Shown here: one piece after another, positions 56,948-64,000 of the stretch
Position numbering within the stretch: the stretch's first letter is position 1
How the letters are laid out: each line of letters starts with the position of its first letter
NCBI GenBank assembly: GCA_013176395.1
Contig: JABMLP010000001.1
Location: 744,001-808,000 of the forward strand
Direction: 5' to 3'
DNA length: 64,000 bases
Origin: Venturia oleaginea
Lineage: Eukaryota > Ascomycota > Dothideomycetes > Venturiales > Venturiaceae
Position numbers and translations under genes: made by a program
The notes under the pieces: model-generated
Told to the model about the DNA's origin: nothing
Seen by the model: only the letters and a program-made list of their open reading frames with translations
Databases searched by the model: none

Positions 56948-57352
56948 AAGCTTGCGGGCGGTTTTTTGCTAGCCTTTGCTGTTTGTTTGACGTTTTCTGT
57001 AGAGGAGGGATGTTTTGTTTGTTGCTATACCCCATGGCTTTTAGGCGTAACGGATACCATTGCTGTACATATTGTATATGGCATTGTTCCTTTGGAACGA
57101 GTTAGAAAATGAAAGAGATGTTGATGAAGATGATGGAGTTGATGATGGTGACGATGACGACGATGTTGTGATTGGGTCTTTTGAGCGTGATTAGAAGCTT
57201 GCGGGCGGTGTTTTGCTAGCTTTTGCTGTTTGTTTGACGGCTTCTGTAGAGGAGGGATGTTTTGTTTATTGCTATACCCCATGGCTTTTAGGCCTAACGG
57301 ATACCATTACTGTATATGTTGTATAGCATTGTTCCTTTGGAACGTGGAACGA
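56870..57352 (+). repeat. Second tandem duplication, about 240 bases, downstream of the homeobox gene
   Basis: The block starting GTGATTGGGTCTTTTGAGCG at 56921 recurs at 57168 (offset 247). Similarity covers about 56870-57105 and 57106-57352, with scattered substitutions and a few short length differences, including the Asp-codon-like GATGAT stretch at the start. Confidence 0.85.
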
Positions 57353-60300
57353 GTTGATATTTGCCCATTCTGGTTGTTTGTAAGTGTGTCTTGTGAAGTG
57401 TGTTGCGAGTGGTGTGTGATGTGATATAATCGAGATAGTCTTGACCCTTATATTCATGCGTCTGGTGAAGCTGGGACGCACCGTCGAGTCGAGTGCTTCT
57501 GGATTGCTGCCAGTCCGTGGTTCTTAGCTGGCTATTCGGTTGACGATTGAGTTTATTTCGACCTTGGGTTCTTTGCGTGGAGCTTGCCAAAGTCGATAGC
57601 CCCGTCGTGACTCCGTTAGGGTTGTTGGCGTAATGTATCATGTACGATGACAATGATATTTGGTGTCTGGCTAATGCGCAGAAGAGACATCAGGAGAGAA
57701 AATTTCTCGGTTTGAGATTCAGCGTCGCTGAGATACTCGCTCTGCTGTTTACAGATCGAGGCACGCCGTGATGTTGTGATTGGTCCACATTCGGTATTTT
57801 CGAGTTTTCTGTTCCATCTTGACATTCGGCGGCCTCATGGGGATACAGCCTTTGGGGCCCTCCCGATGCATACATGAAAATTGATTACGGATGTGAACGT
57901 GGATCTCGAACCGCTCAGGGTCGGGAGACAAGGCTGAAGGTCTTGGCAAAATGAGCCTTGCCGCGTGAGACGGATTCATTCCCCCGACGTTATCTGGCCC
58001 ACGTCAGAGCAGGCCTAGAGAGTTTTCAATAGAGAAACAAGAAACCGCTAGAAAACGGTTTGTAGCGATTTTGAAACTGTTCCTTATAAAAAGTCGTTGG
58101 TGTGCTCGGTGGAAAGCGTTGGGGATTGCGGCCTCTTGGGTACCGTTGTGTAGGGATGCTTACTCGTTCATTAACGGATCTTCGGGCCGAGAATAACCGG
58201 GATATCGAAATTTCTAGAGATGCTGGAATGGAGGTTGCCGGTTCGTTTGGGGGTTTTCCTGGGTTTCAGCTCCACTTAAACGGCCAAATATAAACGCGGA
58301 ATAAGAGCACCGGCACCGTGGCTGAGCTTTTAGTTATTGGGTGTGGCGGAATTTGATAAATTTTGGTCTTGTATTCCATTTTCTACTGTGGAGCTTCCGC
58401 TGTCGATAGCCTTGCAAAACGGCCACTGTTGCAATGGACATTCCGGTCAAGGGGCTGGTGTGAATTCTCTGGGAAGTCGAGAAATTGCGCGCACAAGCAA
58501 TGATGGCCAAGGGTACAATGTTTCTCCTAGAACGAGGGTGATGAGAATGGCGAGAAGAATGCTGCCCAAGTGACTCCCTTCCCACGTTCGCCGGCACCTC
58601 AAGCGAAGGCCCTCCGTGTCTGGGGCCTCTCAGAACCACTCCGCTATGGTGCTGTGGACGATCGTGTTTCTCCTTGATTTCCAAAAGGGCCAAGGACAGT
58701 TTGTCCTCCACCGGCGAGCTCTCCAGAGCTCGACGTCCGCATGGCGAAGAAGCATTCTTTCCGGTAGGTTTGACATGGTACAAGTTCCCGAAATTTTCAT
58801 CATGGCAATCCCACACACATCATCTTCCTCCTCTTCCCTCTCACCCACTCATCTCTTGCTCCGTCGTCTATATCCTATCTTTCTCTATTAGCCAAGCCCC
58901 CGACTATCAACATCGAATTTTTCTTGTCCTCAAGTCCCGCAAAGAGGAATCGACGTCCCTTTAAGCACTGTCTAAGCTCCTGTTTCTCATCTCCAGACTA
59001 GACGAGGGTGTCAAACTTGTCGTTCCTGGGATCGGGAAAACTAGTAAGGGGTTGCGACGTGATTTTCACTAGGGTGTCGAGATCTTATCCATACTTCGTT
59101 TTTCGATACGGAGAGAAATATTCCGTTGGAGATCATGGTCATGGGTGTTCAACCTGGGATGTGAAGAACGAAAGAACGTGTTTGGTTTGAGGATCGTAGC
59201 AGGGGATTAGTATTGCTTGAACCTGGGAGAGGAAAAGACAAGGTTGAGACATTTTTGCTTGGACAATGAATGAGTGGTGAGAGAAAGAAGGAAGCGAGGA
59301 TAGAATCCGCGGGTATTCTATTGAAGAGAAGAAATGTTGAGAGGTAGAGAGGCAGACGGCATCTGGATAAAAGGGTTGATGCATATCCACGTCTCACCAA
59401 CCCATTCCTGTTTCCACCCATAAAATGAGCATGCAAACAAAATCTCGAAACAACCGACGAAGCAAATATCTTGGAGAGGTGGAAGCTGCACAAACAAAGC
59501 AAGAGGGCTTTACGACCCTATATGTGACGATGCGAGACGCACAAGTTCTGCTCCCCGCGCCAGCGAAGCCTGGACGGGTAACTCGTGTAGCCGATGTTAC
59601 GACAACCTTCACAAATCAAGAAATATCCGTGAAGCTATCACGACGCTATGGGAATTCCGCAAAGTCAAAGTCTGGAAGCGATGTCTTTTCAAATGGTGTT
59701 GAGCCAATCATCAATTAGCCGAACCGATGGTTGCTGTTTTGTGCAGGTGCAATGCGCATTGAGGGTTTGGCAGTTCAGCTTTGCACAGAGTAGGAAAGCT
59801 GATGTGAGGCTGGGAAGATGCGATGTTGGGAAGGCGGGCGTGTTTGATGATGCGAGGATTATGCATTCTAAGCGTTGGATGATGAGTTGCAGGAAGCGCG
59901 ACTTGGGCTTGACGATTGGGACTTGTCTGGATGAACTTGTGCCACAGATTATTGAGATCAGAGAGTGCTATCCAATTGGAGTCACAAGAAAAAATATGCA
60001 GGAGCATGGAGGGCCATATGAGGCTGAATTATGATTTGCACGTCCTTAGAGCCTCTTCTAATCGGTTGTGCTCACAGATGATGCATTTCAAGAGATGATT
60101 GACATCTATTGAGAGTGGTGATGTTACAGAGAAGCCATAACGACGTGGATATCATCAACGCCGTCCCAAATGCTTGTCCAAACACATAAATGTACATTTT
60201 TATCTTGACATCTCCTTCGCGTATGATGCCTGACGACATAGGACTTCGGAACTTATAATGTGCCCAGCGAGATCGTCGCAATTTGCCTATGTGCGTCTCC

Positions 60301-60368
60301 TTCAACATGAATTGACAATGCCGCATCCTCTCTCCATTGTGTCATCTCTCTTCCTGCGCTCCGTCAAG
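57353..60368. other. Long gene-poor interval
   Basis: Open frames at 58816-58334 (minus, 160 codons) and 59425-60034 (plus, overlapping) match nothing I recognise and have weak coding character. No repeats were noticed. Confidence 0.45.
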
Positions 60369-60749
60369 CTACCTCTCACTTTCTCCCTCGACTGACTCCA
60401 CGACCGGCTCCTTCTTTTTGATCCCAATAGTCCCATACATCTGATTCTGTCCTTGTTCTTTCTCGGGCGCTGAATCCAACATGCCCACTGGTTTGTTCCC
60501 TCTAAACCGTTTCCGCATATCTATCAGACCTCTCTTGCAATCCCCGTATCCCTTCTTCAACTGTTGGCATTGTATCGGCAGTTCTTCTGAGAGTGGCATT
60601 CGTAGGCAATCGGAGGGTTTGTTTCCTGCAATTACGCAGGGAGACTGGCTTAGACAGGCGGCGAGAGCTGCTCCTGGGCAATGTTAGAGTCCGGGCCTTG
60701 AAGGGAAGGGAGGCAATGTCGTACGGATGTCTTGACATGAGGATGGCAT
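60369..60749 (-). CDS. PET191: Cytochrome c oxidase assembly factor PET191 (COA5)
   Basis: Small twin-cysteine protein of the mitochondrial intermembrane space, needed for complex IV assembly. Exon 1 (60749-60725) is only 25 bases; a 51-base intron with CTAAC precedes exon 2 (60673-60369). The product is 109 residues. Cysteines at 5, 15, 21, 31, 44 and 54 form three C-x9-C pairs, and ELPIQCQQLKKGYGDCKRG, then DMRKRFRGNKP, is the family signature. The internal Met at 60599 would miss half the cysteines, so the spliced start is preferred. The start MPSSCQDIR matches the family. Confidence 0.93.
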
Positions 60750-61416
60750 GATGGCGGTTGTGGATGTGTTTTGCGATGACTACGGTGGTCTGCTCTCTGT
60801 GATGTCTGGACAGACTTTCTTTGCTTTCGCGGCTGTTCCTAGTGACTTACAGGGCTCTAAGACATGTCTTGGATGTCACCGTCGTGCTTTACATCCTGGA
60901 AGCTGATCACTCAACGGCGAAACTCATGGATTATCTATATGCCTCAGGCATCAAAGCCGGGATTTGGGATCTGGGTTGTAGCTATGTGTATTCCATGTAG
61001 TCTATTAGTGACACTGTGTTTTACAAAGGCATTTGCCCGTCACTTGGACTGAAGAGGATGTTGTTTTGCTCGCCTCTACACTTTCTTCCAAGGCAGATCA
61101 ATTCATGCCCGGGCGGAGTACTCTTCATTCAATATCAACCGTGACAACGACTCGGCCATCTCAAAAATGATTACCAGTAACTTCTCGCCATCAGCCGCGA
61201 AGGCCTCGCGTACTCGGTACATGTTACAACATGCCAGACCTTCTCCTCACCAGTCGAGCCTGGAACCGTCACATGCCCCTCCGGTGACGCACCCCTGACT
61301 GCTCCAACTCTTCCCTGCTATCGCCCTGATATCAACGACAAGCAAAGCCGTGGGGAAACAGAGCATACTCCCTCATTGAACCCGTTCGATGTCTCAATAA
61401 CATTCTACACGCCAAA
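60750..61416. other. Divergent gap between PET191 and the lipase gene
   Basis: No gene found. It must hold both promoters. Confidence 0.5.
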
Positions 61417-63529
61417 ATGGTCCCTTTCCTTGGCCGTCTCAATCCGTATGTCCTTTCCAATGGAATTGCCCCTAAAGTCAAACGGATGCTAATTGCCGCA
61501 GTTGGGAGCATGTCGCGCTCGTTGTCTCCTTCGTGATCATATTCCTCGAAGCCTTTATCCGTATCATTACTCTCGCCCTCCCGAACCCAATCATAAACTT
61601 CTTCTATCGCGGCTCCCGCCGTCTCTACAATCATCTCTCCTCGCCTACTGGTCGTCGCTCGCGCAATACGAAGAAGAAAATTGTGAATAACATTGCGCAA
61701 GCGAGTGATTTCATCGAGCTATGCGATATATATGGATACTACGCGGAAGAGCATGTTGTGCAGACTAAGGATGGATACCTACTCGGCTTGCATCGGCTTG
61801 GGTGGAAAAGGGGCGAGGAATTTACGAGGGTGAACGCAGGCAAGGGCAGTGCGGAGAAAAAAGTCGTGTACTTGCATCACGGCTTGATGATGAATAGCGA
61901 AGTCTGGGTCTGCCTGACTGAGCAGGAGAGATGTTTGCCATTCTTGTTGGTGGAGAGAGGCTACGATGTTTGGGTATGTTAGACTGCGATGCGCCGCGTG
62001 ACGAGAGGAGTGCTGATAGATTATAGCTGGGCAACAACAGGGGAAACAAATACTCCAAAAAGTCGACAACCTTGGTGCCCACAGATTCCAAGTTCTGGTC
62101 CTTTTCTATTGACCAATTCGCCTTCCACGATATTCCCGATTCGATCGACTATATCCTCGAAACCACGAAGCAACCTTCTCTCTCTTACATTGGGTTCTCA
62201 CAAGGCACTGCGCAAGCATTTGCAACTCTTTCTATCCACCCGACCCTAAATGATAAGGTCGATTTGTTCATTGCGTTGGCGCCTGCCATGTCTCCACCTG
62301 GCCTGACAACTGGAATCGTGGACTCCTTCATGAAGACTTCTCCTGACGTGTTGTTTCTCTTGTTCGGTCGCCGGAGCTTGCTTAGCTCTACAACCATTTG
62401 GCAGGCACTGATTTATCCGCCCATCTTTGTTCGAGCCATCGATTTCAGTCTTAGCTTTCTCTTTGGATGGCACACCAAGAATATTACACCGCATCAAAAA
62501 TTGGCCGCTTATCCACATCTTTACTCTTTCACTTCGACAAAATCAGTAGTCCACTGGTTTCAGATCATTCGAAATGGCAAATTCCAAATGTACGACGACG
62601 AATATCAAGCGCCATGGAACGTTTCGGACAATGCCCGATTCTACAAAGTCGCACGTTTTCCAACCAAAAACATCAAGACTCCAATTGTCATGGTATATGG
62701 TGGTAGCGATAGTCTGGTCGACATCAATGTCATGCTTAAAGAACTTCCGCGCCATACTATTGTTCATGAAATCCCACATTATGAACATCTCGACTTCCTT
62801 TGGGGAGAAGACGTCGCGACCGCGGTATTCCCTCACGTTTTCGAAGCCCTCGACGAGTTTGCGGGAAAGCCGGATAAAGTAATGCCTCCTTTGAGCTCTC
62901 CACCCAAACCAGCAAAGTCCTTCGCCGACGCTGCGTCAGGAAATGGCAGCAACACCGATGATGAGGGTGACACAAGCTCATCTCAAATGCCACAAAAGCA
63001 TTCTGAGAATACCAGATCAATTAGGAAACATTCCGTATCATTCGACTCTCCTTCATCGTCACAAAACCATCGGAAGAGACTATCGTCAATACCGATACTA
63101 TCAAGTCCCTCACACTCGATAGATCAGTCACACATCACTGACGCAACGAATGTGTCCTCTTCATCAAGACCCGAAGGGTGGTGGTCTAGCGATGAAGTTG
63201 TCGGCACCGAACCTTCAACGCCCACAAAGCAGCGTATCCACCACGATGGGACCCTAAGCAGTCCAGAGTCTTTCAAGGACTCTGCTAAGAAAACACAGAC
63301 CCCAAACACAAGCTCGATGCGGAAGCAAACGTCCAGGACTTCACTAAGAAGTTTCGGTGAAAGAGGTATCATGGTTGGCAAGGCTAGCACCGTCGGTGGA
63401 ATCTCCAAAGACGCAGTGGAAAGGAGTGGACCTGCGTCGAGATCCGCGAACGGGGCCAGTGTGGGGGTTTCTGAGTTATCAGCGGGAGATGATGCGAGAC
63501 GGGGTAAGAGGAGGAAAAAGAAGGATTGA
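61417..63529 (+). CDS. Alpha/beta-hydrolase lipase (steryl-ester-hydrolase / acid-lipase-like)
   Basis: Exons 61417-61445, 61502-61973 and 62027-63529 give 667 residues. An N-terminal hydrophobic segment (HVALVVSFVIIFLEAFIRII) should anchor it to a membrane or lipid droplet, as in yeast Yeh1/Yeh2/Tgl1. Next comes the AB-lipase block (VQTKDGYLLGLHRL), the oxyanion region YLHHGLMMNSEVW, DVWLGNNRGNKYS, the nucleophile S225 in GFSQG, an acid near 397 (GGSDSLVD) and a histidine near 421 (HYEHLDFLWG). A Ser-rich tail of about 220 residues with many possible phosphorylation sites and a final Lys/Arg cluster follows the catalytic domain. Steryl esters are the likely substrate, by family. Confidence 0.93.
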
Positions 63530-63869
63530 GACAGATATGAGTGACATACGGGGACGGACGTTGAGGAGGATCTGGAAGATCGCTGTGGAGTCTTGATTGG
63601 ATGTATATGGACACTTGCAACTCGGCTGCGAGCAGTGGTTTTACACTAATTTCTTATCACCGAGAGAATATTTACGCATAATTTCAACATAGAAAGGTAG
63701 ATCGAACCAACGGTAGGGGGGGCTAGATAGGTATGTACACATGAGCAATTGGCCTTCAGGTCAAGAATGTCATAACTGTTTGAACAGCTAGGGCGGTCTT
63801 CAAAGCAACAACCTGAGTAACCTGAGTAGTCTGGCGCTCAAGCGAAAGCAAACACTCCTACTGTTCACT
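63530..63869. other. Convergent intergenic gap at the right end
   Basis: 3' flanks of the lipase gene and of the partial minus-strand gene. A small CCTGAGTAA repeat occurs near 63812-63829. Confidence 0.5.
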
Positions 63870-64000
63870 TCACTTTTGGGCAATATTCCCAATATTCTTC
63901 TCCTCGATCGATTTCGACGTCTGAATGAAGTATGAACCCTGTCGCGATACGTCCGCATTCAGCTGAGAGCACTTGGCATGAACGCAACCGTCTGCCTCAG
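63870..64000 (-). CDS. 3' end of an unidentified minus-strand gene
   Basis: From the right edge, an open frame of 43 codons reaches a TGA at 63872-63870. It reads as protein (CSQLNADVSRQGSYFIQTSK, then EEKNIGNIAQK). It is truncated by the window and I cannot name it. Its shortness leaves room for chance. Confidence 0.45.
   Translation of the reverse strand, partial: EADGCVHAKCSQLNADVSRQGSYFIQTSKSIEEKNIGNIAQK

Noticed and set aside
1..64000. CRISPR arrays, rRNA genes, bacterial-type operons
   Set aside because: None is visible, and the intron-rich genes show a eukaryotic nuclear genome.

Overview
The window is nuclear DNA of a filamentous ascomycete (Pezizomycotina). The support is fungal-type short introns (about 40-60 bases, GTANGT donors, CTAAC/CTGAC branch sites), a class II myosin, an NRPS-like adenylating enzyme, 3-carboxymuconate lactonizing and intradiol dioxygenase genes, and Fot1/pogo and Tc1-like transposons. 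A more exact placement (Dothideomycetes would fit) is a guess. Most genes are split by introns, so several were rebuilt here exon by exon, and their reading frames close exactly. Layout. 1-8.7 kb holds a divergent housekeeping pair: the motor half of a type II myosin (minus, running off the left edge) and a 1641-residue Red1/ZFC3H1-type zinc-finger protein (plus). 9.5-10.7 kb is transaldolase. 12-22.3 kb looks like a small specialised-metabolism neighbourhood: an MFS exporter with short N-terminal exons, an intronless amidohydrolase, a SET-domain protein with a one-base lesion, an NRPS-like protein (partial condensation plus adenylation, no carrier domain), and a class-III-like PLP enzyme fused to a MYND-like zinc finger. 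22.9-26.1 kb is a nested transposon: a Fot1/pogo element whose first codons are interrupted by a 1.4-kb Tc1-like element flanked by ACG repeats; both transposases are dead. 26.7-30.1 kb carries three diverged copies of a small F-box-like family, one apparently intact, one shifted by a 19-base duplication and one with in-frame stops. 30.4-32.4 kb is a nine-exon sugar transporter. 35.7-38.7 kb is a divergent pair for aromatic catabolism (intradiol dioxygenase and a muconate-lactonizing propeller). 39.1-41.2 kb is a 697-residue orphan and 41.7 kb is a tRNA-Thr with an intron. About 42-53.5 kb is a gene-poor stretch of decayed reading frames and a foldback element. 54.3-57.4 kb is a TALE homeobox gene whose last exon is tandemly duplicated, followed by a second tandem duplication. 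60.4-60.7 kb is a small PET191 gene, 61.4-63.5 kb is a steryl-ester-hydrolase-like lipase, and the last 130 bases hold the 3' end of another minus-strand gene. Joint reading: the 12-22 kb genes could form a biosynthetic unit (adenylation, amine/PLP chemistry, hydrolysis, export, chromatin-type regulator), and the 35.7-38.7 kb pair belongs to the beta-ketoadipate route. Across the accessory part, most premature stops can be explained as C-to-T changes of CAA, CAG or CGA codons, and mismatches between the Fot1 terminal repeats are all transitions. That is compatible with repeat-induced point mutation, but it has not been tested here.
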